Shown piece by piece: positions 12,201 to 23,486 of a stretch of 64,000 bases of DNA (the stretch's first letter is position 1; each line of letters begins with the position of its first letter). This stretch comes from Pocillopora verrucosa (lineage: Eukaryota > Cnidaria > Anthozoa > Scleractinia > Pocilloporidae): the NCBI RefSeq assembly GCF_036669915.1, contig NC_089315.1, positions 18,786,010-18,850,009 of the forward strand, read 5' to 3'. Both the position numbers and the translations under genes were made by a program. The notes under the pieces are model-generated. The model searched no databases. It was not told the origin of the DNA and saw only the letters and a list, made by a program, of their open reading frames with translations.

Positions 12201-14939
12201 AAGAGCCGTGAAATGAGTTGGGATAATTTGTTAGGAGTGTGAGGCTGGGGTACTTAATGTTCGCAGTAGAAGTGGCACTCTAGTTATAAAGAGTTTCTAT
12301 CATCGAAACATCCTGTTGTTGATGATATTTAACGGCGTTGCAAATGGCTTACTTCTGATTTAGCCAGTGCAACATAGGGTTTAAGTAATGAGAATAATAA
12401 CCATTGTTCCTTATTATTTTTCACGGATGGCTCAACCTAAGATATGAATGGCTTGACCGTTGTAACCAATTATTTCCTAGGAACACATGTGATTGAACTA
12501 CCCGAAATCTCTTTTAATTCTTTTACCGATTATTATTCAGCAAATAGCTTCAATATACCGCTCAAGTATTTTACTCAGAATACCTTGTTCATAGCAATAT
12601 TTAATAACAGTGCTTCCCATGGATATTCCATTTTTCCTTGGTTTAGATATTTCTTCCTGTAGCGTTGATGTCACTTTGTATTCATTGCACTCCCCGGAAA
12701 CTGTGACATAACAATCGTGACAACGCTTCCGGTTGAATCGACTTCCTGTCTTCTTTGAGCACCAAGTTTAAGCCTTTTTTCTTCAGTTCTAGCTGACGCT
12801 CTTTGCATAATGGGTGAATTTTATTTTACCACTTTTGAAAAACCTTCGGTGCTTTTTGCAGTGTATCTGGAATATTTTTGAGCCCAATAATGAAGATCAG
12901 TTTAGAACTAACAGGAAGTGACCCTGCAGTTTTTCCGGTTAACAAAACAATCGTCACAAATGACTTTTCTTAGACTTCCTGTCATTCGCGTTACTAACGC
13001 TAATATTCTTTGCTGGTGGTATTCGTGGAAAGGTGTCTTACTAGGTAGACAACAGAACAATTCTGCATCTTTTCATTGTGAACTTACAGGAGTTGTCTGC
13101 AGGTTGAGTAGACAGCTGTTGCTCGTGGCAGGGAAACGTTCTAAGGGGACCGCATGACATTTCTCAGTATTAAGAAAAACACAAGTGAGTCTGGATGGCA
13201 CGGTGCGCTCGCTGCCAGGGTCACTACACTTTATTGCTTGGTTTATAGTTAAGCATATTTATTTAGAGTGCATTTAATTAACATTCTCGTGAAGCAATTG
13301 TTCTAATAACTTTCCTTTAGTCTTAAATTAACTTAATTTTTGTTCAAGGCTTTCTTCGTTTAAGGATGAAAGAGTGAATAACTCCAGCTGAAAATACTTT
13401 TAACCCGAAATTCGTTTTGAACAACAACAAACATACCTCGTCGTGGCGTGTACTTCTCAGTCTTCAATTTTCACAATGTCTCAACTATTCCTCCTTAATC
13501 ATCCGTACATCAATTACATGATTTGATTCTTTTATTATTCACGAACATTTGTACTCAGGGTAAGAATTCCTTCATGACCTGGGCTAAATAAAGGAATTTT
13601 CTTTGTTGCGTTCTTAGCTGATGTATTATTTGTTTCATTCGTAGACTACGATCTGGATGCATTCAGGGACATCAAACCATTCCAAATACCCAAGTCCAAA
13701 GATTGTGAAAGGTACAGTGACCTACCGACTAACGGCTTCCTAAACTGGGCAGCATGCCCACAGCCACCTCGTTATGCCGAGATGCCCCCTCCTCTCCAGC
13801 GCATACAGACAAACAATGCGGAAGAGGTTGTCTTTTTCAACGTGCAGAAGTGTTACGAAAAGGTCCAGTGCCGAAAGAACAAGAAATCGAAACAGCGTGT
13901 CCAAGGGGCCACAATCAATTTACGAGTCACGACCGATACACCCATCTCTAAAGTAGAAGTGTACGTAGAGAGGCTACCAAAGGCTGCTGTTCTCTGCGGA
14001 GACAGCAATGGTAGAGTCCCACTCAAACTTAAGATGGAGAATCTCATGTATTCTGATGTAAGTATTTATTCTGTTGTATTATTGAATAAAAAAGTGCGTT
14101 ATGTCATTGCCCGGTTGTACTGGACGTGTAGACAATGCCATTTGAACATGATTTTTAATGGAACTAGTGTATGCAAGGTTTTTTCATCTTCTTTAGATAA
14201 CACTATATCAAGGAAGTTAGGTTTAGGGTGAAAAAAGCTTGAATATTGTACATTGACCTTGTCGATAGAACCTGGGAAACATATAAAGCCAGTGGCGAGC
14301 TAGCAAATAATACACTAGTAACTCATGGAACATTACTAGTACTTGTTGTTACTCACCGTTTTGTTCTATTGTGTCATTCTGCTATAATAAATTACATTTT
14401 AGACAGGGAGCATATAGCCTTTAATGACTGGAAGTCTTTCTCGGAATTTTTCGCCATCAAGCTTGCGGTGTCCTTAGGTGAAGTCTGGAGGAACTGTGAG
14501 CATCAAAATACTGCTTTCATGCCCAGCTCTTCTAGACTTTATCTAGAGTCTTTTGCTTCTCTTTCTTCTTGGACAATTTTAATGGAACACTTGCCCCAAA
14601 TTTGGTAGAAGTCTAGTATAGTTAGCTATGGTTGTTAAGTTTGGATATTAGGTTTGTGTGGTTAGGTTATGTGTATTTACTGATCCTTCATTTTCTTTTT
14701 CTTTCTTGAAGAACTACCAGAGACAGGATCAATACTTCTCTGTTGACTTGGACTCTGTGTATCATAATCCAATCACCGGTTCTCCAGTATACAAGCTGTC
14801 CACAGTGGACTCGGAAAGACGCAACCGCTTTTGGCTGTTAGCTTACATTGTCTACGCCAATGGACGTAAGAGTCAACCATTTTACAGCGAACCCTTTTTG
14901 CTTAAAAGTAAGAGAAGCTGTAAGGCCTCTCCTTATTAA
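9297..14939 (+). CDS. Unrecognised protein, paralogue A (three exons, 236 aa)
   Basis: Exons 9297-9366, 13645-14057 and 14712-14939 join in frame (phase 1, then phase 0) to a TAA stop. The start is the ATG at 9297, just after a TATATATATT stretch. I do not recognise the family. What is visible: a short exon 1; an exon 2 with a proline-rich stretch (PPPLQRIQ) followed by a basic run (RKNKKSKQRVQG), then a hydrophobic-alternating segment ending EVYVERLPKAAVLCGD; an exon 3 with VDLDSVY, PVYKLSTVDSERRN and a strand-rich run ending FLLKSKR. The alternation suggests a beta-sandwich fold, perhaps a DNA-binding one given the basic patches, but that is a guess. No signal peptide or membrane helix is seen. 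A paralogue with the same exon phases lies at 23487-26842. A possible poly(A) signal AATAAA is at 15178. Confidence 0.8.
9367..13644 (+). other. Intron 1 of paralogue A
   Basis: This 4.3-kb intron runs from a GTAAGT donor to a CGTAG acceptor. I see no further exon in it. Open frames on both strands (for example 10616-10984 on - and 10911-11258 on +) overlap each other and show no recognisable protein. A repeat copy lies at 11936-12055. Confidence 0.55.
11936..12055. repeat. Short interspersed repeat with internal hairpin
   Basis: The first 60 bases match the left arm of the perfect palindrome at 48740-48880, including GTTAACAACTGGGTTGAAAA and TTAGCCACCGTAAAGGGTA. They are followed by GCTGACGTTTCGAGCGTTAG and an inverted pair, AGCCCTTCGTCA and TGACGAAGGGCT, that can form a hairpin. 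This is a better preserved copy of the family seen at 4838. Confidence 0.75.
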
Positions 14940-17765
14940 CACATTCTTAATTCTGACCTCCATGAAAAACTGATACAAGAAGGGTGGAACTCAGAAAGTT
15001 CAATTCAAAGTTCTAATCTTTTTCTTCTTTGTACATTCTTTTCCTTCTTGGTTCATAGTTGCCTCTTGCTTTGTACTTGCCTCTTTCTTACTGAGTTGAT
15101 ATTTTCCAGCCTACTTTACGTTCAAAGATAGTCAAATAATCATAGTGCCATAGCTCCCTTAAAGAAAACTTTATATTAATAAAAAGATGGTGTATCAATT
15201 TGTTTAAAATGGTCTTGAAAAGATCATGGATTTACTTTAACCGTGACGCAAATTATACATGAAGAACGATACACCTATTTGTTTTTCGGTTCATCACTTA
15301 CTAGTGCGATTTTTGAAATGTTAGTTGCCTGAGTAATTGTGTAAAAAGATGTAAATATATCGAAACAATTTCTTTCCATGAAGCTCTCTCCAACAAAAGC
15401 TACAAAACTCAAACAGTGAAATGTTTGAATCCACGAGACCTTAAGCTTGAGTAGAATTGTGGTTGTACAAGTTCTGATTTGCGTCAAGAAAGCAAAAAAC
15501 GCTATAAATTTTAAGCTTGGTTGACCGTAAGCGTGGGACAAAGAAATAATATTTTCTACGTCTAATTTTCAAGGGAAAAAAAGCTACAGAACCGTTTGTG
15601 GCACTAACATGCGTCTAGATTGAATATTTCTTTGATTCCTGTGAGAATACCATACGTGTAAATATTACTGCCATCTGTGCTACTAAAGTACTGAGTTGTT
15701 GTAACCTTCTTGGTTACCTTTTATTACATTGACGATGGTGTTTTCTGAAACAAGACTGAAAGATTAACACACTAGAAGTGTCATTCACCGTCATTAAAAG
15801 ATGTTTTAATGATACGAGAAAAGATAAGTTGAATTGTATCAATTTAAAAGGTTTAACTAGTGATATTTCATAAATAAAGTAGTAACAGAGAAACATTTGA
15901 ATAAATAAAACAACAACAGTAACAATTTAATTGTGGATTATGTTTTAAAAAACATTTTGTCATGATTGTCTTGCTTTAGTCTTTTTCCTTGAGGGGAAGC
16001 CGCAGGATTTTGATTGTGTCAAAGTAAAATTTATCTGATCTCCCCATAGGGCTACCCTCATTGACAGTCAATTTCCTGTAGTCCCCATCCCCTTTATACT
16101 TTGCTGGCGACGACTAATACCTCCTCCCTTGCTCCTGAAAACCAAGTGATTCCCCCACCCCGCAATCCTTCCAGGCGATAAATAAGGACTGCTCCATGAA
16201 ACACGTCAAAAACGCCGATCACGAAGTGTTCGTGTTGTGGCTAAGTTGGCGCGAGTCCATGCTTTTCAAAATTGTCCACCAGTACCTTTGTGATAACACG
16301 GTTTCTCGTTGATACCCTGTGGTTTCCCTGTTTGCTGCTCCCCCCTAAGATATTCAAACATGCGTGATTCTCTTTACGACCCTACTCCCTTCTCCCTTGC
16401 TTATCCGCGAGACTGAGGTGTCTTCTACTACTTCCCAGTGCTTTTTCCTTTGATCGTGCCTCAAACGTTCAAGATCATGATTTCAGTTATGTGACTCCTC
16501 TCCCAAAATCTACTCTTTACTTTCCCGGTTTTTCTCCCTTCCTGTACCCTGGTTTTCTTTCTCAAATGTAATCCATTCCAATAGATTCCTTTCAATTTTG
16601 CCTTGAAGGTTCACAATCACGATTTGAGTTATGTGTCTCGTTCTCTTTACAATTTCACTCGTCATAATTATCATTAAGTCGTACATTTCAATACGCGGCC
16701 TTAACGGTTTTCCTAGGCGTTGTCCGCTCACTTTGTACTCCTTTGTACTTTCCAAGTTTTCCACCCTTCGAGTTGCCTGAATTTCTCTTTTGTTTTTTCT
16801 TTTTCCAGTGTATTCAATTTCAGTATAATCCCTATAATAGTGTCACGGACATTCACCAACCCCACTTCGAGTCACATACCTCGTTCTCTTTCTGCCCTCT
16901 CTGGCCATATGAAGTCGTTCATTTCAAGCACGGTTTTTAGGCGGTTTTCCATGGCCTTGCATGCCTGCTCCCTTCCTCGAAGACTCCTCTGTGTTTCCCA
17001 GATTCCCCCTTCAGTTACTGCCAGTCATTTTTTATTTTTTTCCAAAATGTTTCATCTATTTCTTCGATTTTAGGTGTTCACTCGCTTGTGTGTCATTCTA
17101 TTGCGACATCGTGATCTGTGTTTAGATGAATTACCTGGTGGCTTCCATTTCTTTGATGACCAGTTTAGATTTTACCTTTATTTCTGCAGCGCGGCAGGAG
17201 AAATAAAGGTTAGCCATGTGTTGTATGTACGGGAAGCAGTTCGTTTATTATTTGTGGCCGCCAATTAATGCACTTTAAGAGACCGGAATTCTTCACTCAA
17301 GTACAAGTCGCATAAAATGGTACAGTTTTGATATGGGACCATGACATCATCTGATGGAAGAGTAATGAAATAGTGAGAGTGGTAAATAACAGACTGATTA
17401 GGGCTAGAGAAAGGATTGTCTATACAGCAATGAGGAAATTCCTGTTTATCCTTTTTTTAATAAAATTTGTTTCAATGGACAATTTCCCTTCTAAAAAAGA
17501 CTTAAGGGGATGTTAAAAGCAAAAATACAAACTAAATGGATAAATTAGGATCCATTAAGCATGTCTACAGATGTGACAAATGGATTCGATTCAACAACTT
17601 GATTTCCTCTTGAAGCTGCAAAGGTTCGCACGAGGGTAATTTTCCTCCTGAAACTTGAAGAATATTTTTAGCAGCAGCCGCGGCCGGCCGGTGATGAATT
17701 CCCGCCATTTGGAAGTGCGGCCAGGTTACTTAGTTATTTTCAAAATGGCGGAGCTTTGAGGTCGA
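14940..17765. other. Intergenic stretch after paralogue A
   Basis: Begins with the likely 3' UTR of paralogue A (AATAAA at 15178-15183). The part from about 16000 to 17100 is rich in C and T on the + strand and contains degenerate direct repeats, listed separately. Its open frames (16510-16764 on -, 16720-17073 on +) are made of this biased composition and are not convincing genes. Confidence 0.55.
16469..16980 (+). repeat. Degenerate direct repeat, roughly 235 bp spacing
   Basis: The phrase GATTTSAGTTATGTGWCTC occurs at about 16480 and again near 16621. The phrase GTCGTNCATTTCAA followed by GGTTTTCC occurs at about 16678 and again near 16914, and CTCGTTCTCTTT occurs near 16637 and near 16881. 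The last two pairs fit a diverged tandem unit of about 235-245 bp; the first pair is closer together. Boundaries are approximate. Confidence 0.4.
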
Positions 17766-17816
17766 ATGGAGACCATTTCCGAACAGTTAAGCAACTCTTT
17801 ACAATCTCATGACGTG
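17766..17816 (+). CDS. Candidate first coding exon of an unplaced gene
   Basis: An ATG at 17766 opens 17 codons (METISEQLSNSLQSHDV) that run straight into a consensus donor GTAAGA at 17817. It is preceded by a short GC-rich patch (GGCCGGCCGG near 17682) and by AAAATGGCGG near 17744, which resembles a YY1 site typical of housekeeping promoters. I could not find the next exon before the next gene. It may belong to a spliced non-coding transcript, a retro-inserted 5' end, or a gene whose other exons are too short for me to see. Confidence 0.3.
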
Positions 17817-20421
17817 GTAAGAAGCAAATTTTATTAAGTAATATTTGTAGAATATGATTTGCCATGAAGCCATTGGTTTTGTTGCATTATATTGTTTTGT
17901 ATGAAGGTATTGTTGGAATTATGAATAACTCACCGTCTAAAAGTTTGTTTATATATTTCTAGCATTGATATCTTCAAGTTCTTTTCTACCAACACAACCC
18001 TTCGCATGAATATTATGCTTCCCTTCCATGCTTATATAAAATATTTCGGCCCATGTTTCATGTGGTCAGCTAGTAAATCAAGCAGCTATGGCAGCTATGG
18101 CAGCTATGGCAAGCAGAGTACAATCGATCATCTTGGCTGTCTTTATGATCTATAATAAGTGATCGATTATTTCTTGTGCGCCTAGCTTTGCTAATCGAAA
18201 GTTTTAGCTGTTGGCAAAATTTTATTTGATCCATTCAGGGTGAATAGACCTTTTTAGCTTCATACGTATGGTCTATATTATCCAGAGATTGGTTACGTGG
18301 TCCGAATGAGTAAACAACAGTCACCGCCATAACAAATCAACTACGAAGGGCAGAGAACAGTCGAATAGTCCACGATCATTGCGTCTATAACTTCCATAAT
18401 ATTTCCACAAATTCAGACTTGTCTTTTCATAAATACCCTTAGGATCCTAAGCTTCACAAGTTAAATGTCCATGTTGTAATTCTTCAACTACTAGTCAAAC
18501 GAATTTGTATTTTAATCTGCACGAGTAAATGGTCTGAATAGTAATATCGTCTCTTCTCGATTTTTTAATGTCATGGTTGTTTATTACTTTCTTTTTAACC
18601 AACTATGTAATTTCGGAATAAAGAAAGATCAAAATTAAGTCCGAAGAGTAGCATCCAGTACCAAGGTGTGCTCTGAACATGATTTTAAGTTTGTAGACAG
18701 CCGAACCAGGAGATTGATAGCAGCGCTTTTAATAAGATTTGATAAGGTGGCTACCTCGGTAAAGCAACCGTCGGAGACTAAAATGGGAAATAATTTCCCC
18801 TTCGCTAGCCCATTTGTTCTATTCAGAATAAACCGACTTCAAATGGAGTTTTCTGAGTTAAACTTCGGTAAATAATAACTAAATATTAGTTTTCTTAATT
18901 TGTAACAATTGTTTAATTGACCTTATCAAAATCTTCCATTTTCTGACCTGCTCCCTGAGTTACACACATAGGTCTCCTGAAAGGCCAGACGCCCGGTTAC
19001 TTGTTACCGAAATTTGAGTCCTTATGTTCTTGGAAATGTCATATATGATAAGACAATATCAGTCATTTTTATCGAAACGTTTTTCATTAAGGCAAAATTC
19101 TAAAAGATCCCGAGATGTTCTAGATCTTAATAAGTGAGTTTTCTTGAAAGCTTCCGAAAAGTCACAGAAAGATCCAGAATGATGGTAATCATCCAACATC
19201 GCATAATACTAAACACTTTCGACTGGTAGTCTACAAAACCAATACGAGATAATATCCCGTGTGTATCAAATTTCCATATGAACATGTTCTCAAATTTTGC
19301 TATGTACCAAACCTTTCTTCGCCTGACCGATCCAGATTCCATTGTTTTCCATTCGACTCACTTGGTAACGCCCTGATCTTTGTTTACAGATTTTTCTTCT
19401 GCCTGCAATTGGAAAACAAACCTCTCATTCTCTTGTCTTAAACGCAGAACGATTTTTTTGTGATCGCAAGCTTCCCTTTTTATCAGGTGAAATCAAAGAT
19501 AAATGGCGGTGAATTCCACGAGTTTTGTTCATGGGAAAAATTATAGGATTACTCGTCTGCGGCCTGCGGAAGCGTTAGGGCATTCGCTATCGTTTACATA
19601 AGATACTTAAATTAAATCAATCAGCCATTAAATTCTAACTGCTTTCATGATTCCGTTTTTCGTATCAGCGTAAACATTTGTCGAGCCTCCGATTGCTTCA
19701 CGAAAAATAACAGAAAGTCACTTACTCATATTCTGGCAAGCCATAACCATACGAACATGGTCTTCTTGGCTTTTTACAGCAAATGCAGCTTTTTTTTTTA
19801 ATAAAAGGTTAGACGCTAAGTGTACAATGGCTGATTTTGTTCCTCTCTTCATCCATTAGCCTCGGGTAAGCGTTTTTAATGCAAACTTTTAAGCATCTTT
19901 GCAAAAACGTGCCGAATTTAATTGTATGTGTTATCAACAAGTACGCTACTTATTGATTTTCAAGTATGGTTTCTAAGTAGCAGTTGAGACGAAGTATTGT
20001 TTTATTTGTTAAAAAATATTTGATGATTTTAGTTCAGTACAGAATTGCTTGAAATTTATTTTAAGTAACCGACGATGTGTACTTCTACTAGGCGCATGAT
20101 GAATTCATGTAGAACACGCGAAGCAAACAGAAAGAATGAATCTAACAATCAAAAGCCACGGAATCTGAAAAATAAATAATGTAAATACTCCAATACTAAA
20201 TTGACCATCATTAACATAACAATGTTATTTCATTTTATTTTTTTTTCGTTCTGAAGACTCGACTTGAACGTGGCAAAGTATACCCCGCGATTTAAAACAG
20301 AATGCCCGCCGGAGCTCCGGCGGGTGCCGACTCTGTTTGAAAACATTGACTTGGGCTGCCATTTTGAGTTGTTGTTCACCCGCCAAGTGACCTCAATAGC
20401 TATTTATGTAAAAGGAGTATT
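17817..20421. other. No gene seen
   Basis: AT-rich sequence with no exon chain. The only structure noticed is a threefold CAGCTATGG repeat at 18083-18110. Open frames at 18666-18875, 19127-19342 and 19259-19441 are short and unremarkable. Confidence 0.5.
18083..18110 (+). repeat. Three tandem copies of a 9-bp unit
   Basis: CAGCTATGG is repeated three times without a mismatch. A small microsatellite-like tract with no visible function. Confidence 0.9.
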
Positions 20422-20505
20422 TGTCAGGAGTGGGATTCGAACCCACGCCTACAAGAGTAGACTGCGACCTGAACGCAGCGCCTTAGACCGCTCGGCCATC
20501 CTGAC
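20422..20505 (-). tRNA. tRNA-Leu (anticodon CAG)
   Basis: On the - strand the sequence starts GTCAGGATGGCCGAGCGGTC and ends with GGTTCGAATCC and the pairing TCCTGAC plus discriminator A. The 7-bp acceptor stem pairs perfectly. The anticodon loop reads TTCAGGT, giving CAG. The D arm (A box TGGCCGAGCGG) and T arm (B box GGTTCGAATCC) match RNA polymerase III internal promoters. A long variable arm (class II tRNA) and the 84-nt length fit leucine. No intron is seen. It lies alone, between the two paralogues of unknown function. Confidence 0.95.
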
Positions 20506-20730
20506 TTCCGTAACATCATTCGATTTAAGTTATTTGTTAATACTTCAGGGTGGGAGGGGAGGGAGAAGAGAGGGGGGGTGGGTAGTTAAGCCGAGTAAGG
20601 CGTTATGGGTCGGAACGAGGTTTATGACTATGTTTCACTCGAGCTGAAACGAGGTCAATCTTTTAAATCAACTCACCACCCGAACCCCCACCACCTCCTC
20701 AATTGTTTGCGTGACGGTTCCATCTTTGAT

Positions 20731-21146
20731 CAGTGGCACCCTCGTTAACTCGAATTCCCCGCTAACTCGAAGCAAAACTGATTTCCCTTGAATTTGCCTA
20801 ATATATTTACTGTAATTTTAACCCTATAACTCAAAACCCCGATAACTCGAAGTGATTTTTACTTCCCTTCAGGTACCTCGATAAGTCGATTTTCACTTTT
20901 GTGAACTAATGAGCCATAATATTTTACACCGGAAGATTACATTTAATCTTATTTACTTGTGTTTTCATGCTTTTGTTTTGTTTTGCCATTTTTATGCTCT
21001 TACATTGCTAGAAATCTTTCAATAAAAAATGATGTTTAGGCATAAAACCTCTTTAATCAAGTGTTTCTGGTCTTTTTGTTCAAAACCCCAATAACTCGAA
21101 GTAATTTCAATTTCCCTTGGCAATTCAAGTCACCAGGGTTCAACTG
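20731..21146. mobile_element. Pogo/Tigger-like MITE
   Basis: The left end reads CAGTGGCACCCTCGTTAACT and the right end, read on the - strand, reads CAGTTGAACCCTGGTGACTT. These are imperfect terminal inverted repeats of about 28 bp starting CAGT. The interior repeats the phrase AACTCGAA and its variants several times. At about 416 bp with no open frame it cannot encode a transposase. Ends of this type are known for pogo/Tigger DNA transposons. The TA target duplication is not clear at the left side. Confidence 0.55.
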
Positions 21147-21697
21147 TACATGTAATGCAACAATTTCCGGCTCAACAATTTCGTCTTGTTAGAACCATAT
21201 CATTTCATTCAGTGAATCGTGTGTATTGGTTGAAATTTTAAGCACACAGTAACCTCTGGTCCTTTAACATAACTTATTTCGAGTTCAAGAATGACATGTT
21301 TCACTCGATTCGCATTGTCAGCTAGATCTTTGAAAAACGAGAAATGAGATAAACTCCTTTCCCCTTCCCATCAAATTGATGGCGCGATAGCTCGATAATG
21401 TCTTATTATGTCTGAGAAAATAAAGGTTCCATTATATTCTCTTGGCGTGAATCAATTGTAATTCAATAAGGACTATGTAAAAGAAACTTCGAAGTCCTTC
21501 GGTACATCTCAAGTGTAGCTATAAAAAGTTTTGGATGTGTACTCCTTGTTAGGTTTTGCATTTCATAGTTTTGCGAAATTACTTGAACCCAAAGTTATAT
21601 ACGCAACAAAACGCTTGAATTTTGAGAATGCGTTATGTGCCATACTCAGCTCTACTTTACACCCCTCCCCATCCCATGAGGAAGTAACTTCGCGTAT

Positions 21698-21747
21698 GTC
21701 AGGGTGGCCGAGTGGTGTAAGGTCGCAGTCGAATCCCACTTGTGACA
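21698..21747 (+). pseudogene. Truncated tRNA-like sequence (Leu/Ser type)
   Basis: It starts GTCAGGGTGGCCGAGTGGTG (acceptor strand and A box), and after a few bases reads GTCGAATCCCACTTGTGACA (T-arm remnant and acceptor 3' strand). The anticodon arm, the variable arm and part of the T arm are missing, so about 34 nt are lost relative to a class II tRNA. It could be a decayed tRNA pseudogene or the head of a tRNA-derived SINE, since a palindromic ACCGAGTTCGG / GGACCGAGCT region follows at about 21829. Confidence 0.65.
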
Positions 21748-23486
21748 TAAATGGCATTCTTTCAACAATCCATCTCGAATGTTTCAATTTAGTCAAATTT
21801 CGCCACTGATTCACACTGTACATACCTCAACCGAGTTCGGGGTCCTTACTTTCGGACCGAGCTATTTCCTCCATCAAGTGCGTGGGCCTGAAATCAGCTC
21901 AAATGATTAAAAGGGGAACCCACAGCCAACAGAACGGCCCAAGAAGAGGATATTAGTAAGATTACCATTTATAAAATCCCAGTGGTGGGTTTGTTCCTAG
22001 TTGCGCGAAACGGACGCCCATCGAGATCCAAATGAACCAATTTGAGATTTTAAGTCGTTAGTGCTTTGAATATTAGAAGGAATAAAAAGAAGTGGACCTC
22101 GACTTCGTATTCTTCGCCAATCGTTAAAATATATTTTTTAAAAACAATTGGTGATCGATGACGGTAGAATTTGGCAACCATAGCGGCTTTAGTAACTCAC
22201 AATTAAAAAAATAAAACGAAGGGGTGTTATTTCACTTACATCTGGGGTGCAATTCGCTCTCCGGAGACTCTCATGACCTAAAAAGTCAAAACAAAAATAA
22301 ATGTATTGACTGCTGAATAAATAATGAAATAAATAGGGGCATAGTTACGGCAAACGGCTCGAATTCTCGTTTCTCTAAATGAACGGGATCTCTTATTTGT
22401 CTGGTCTTGCTGGTAATCCTTCCTTTCCCTCCCCCCCCCCCTCCCCCTTCACTACAAATTCTACGCGTTCAAATAAGAAGCGAAACAGATGACCTACTGA
22501 CCCCATTTAAGCTCTGCGGCTTTGTTTGAGTTGCTGTAAACAGCTGAAACAGGAAGTTGAAATAAAAATAGCTCGCTTGATGTGGTTTTACTGGCATTCT
22601 TACTCCAACCACATTGATCTTCTTTTCTTTATTTTTCTGACTTCCTTTTACTTACATCACATTTCTTGATATGCCAACGAAAACATGTGAAAGAGATAAA
22701 CTACATCAAGACTGCTTGTTCTCTAAACCGGTAAAGTGCGAGAGATTTGTTTACATCCGATCGACTGACCGTGACATTCATTTGTGTCACGCGGGTGGCG
22801 GCTTGTCAGGTATGGAAATCAAAGAAGCGCTCTTATGTTTTTGAGTCTCTGATGAAAGGCTGTAATTTGCATACATTTTTTTAGTGTCGGTGTTTAGAGT
22901 TATAAAAGAAAATGAGCGTCCAATATCGTCGTCACGCTAGTCTGATATTATTTAAAGTATTAGAAGCACGACAACAATTATCATCTGATAGTCTTGTGAG
23001 CCTACGAGCATTTTGAACGGAAGAGTTAAGCCGGGAAAGCCCCTTATGTCGCCCTAGTAACGAGAACTACATTATTCAAGTGATGCTTATGTCTTAATTT
23101 ATTAGCTTGTTGGAGTTAGTCTGAGCTATTGTTAAAAAGGGCCCCGTCTATTCTCAAGGTAAATGGACCAATCATTTGTTAAATAGACAACTACACGTAA
23201 CAGGTGTCAATCAATTATTGGTGTTTGAACTGGGGTTGGATCTCAAGATCGTGCGTGGTTCCCATCCGACATTTTTGCAGAGTTGTTCCACCAGCTGACA
23301 GCAAATATATGGAAGATAAACTTCAAGAATTCGCGCACGGAAGGGACTGTAACCTGATTAGATCATACACTGTGGTCGCGATATTGGAGTTAATGGCGAA
23401 CTATTAGAACTTCCTAGTGAATCTAGATTTTTATCCTTGAATTCAAGGTTAAATCGAAAAAAATATTCTCGCCTTTACCGGCGAGG
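21748..23486. other. Intergenic stretch upstream of paralogue B
   Basis: No gene seen. Contains a C-homopolymer tract near 22430-22447 and ordinary AT-rich sequence. The last 100 bases before the ATG at 23487 are likely the 5' UTR or promoter of paralogue B. Confidence 0.5.

Noticed and set aside
16510..17073. Overlapping frames on both strands in the C/T-rich region
   Set aside because: They are by-products of pyrimidine-rich degenerate repeats and carry no domain.
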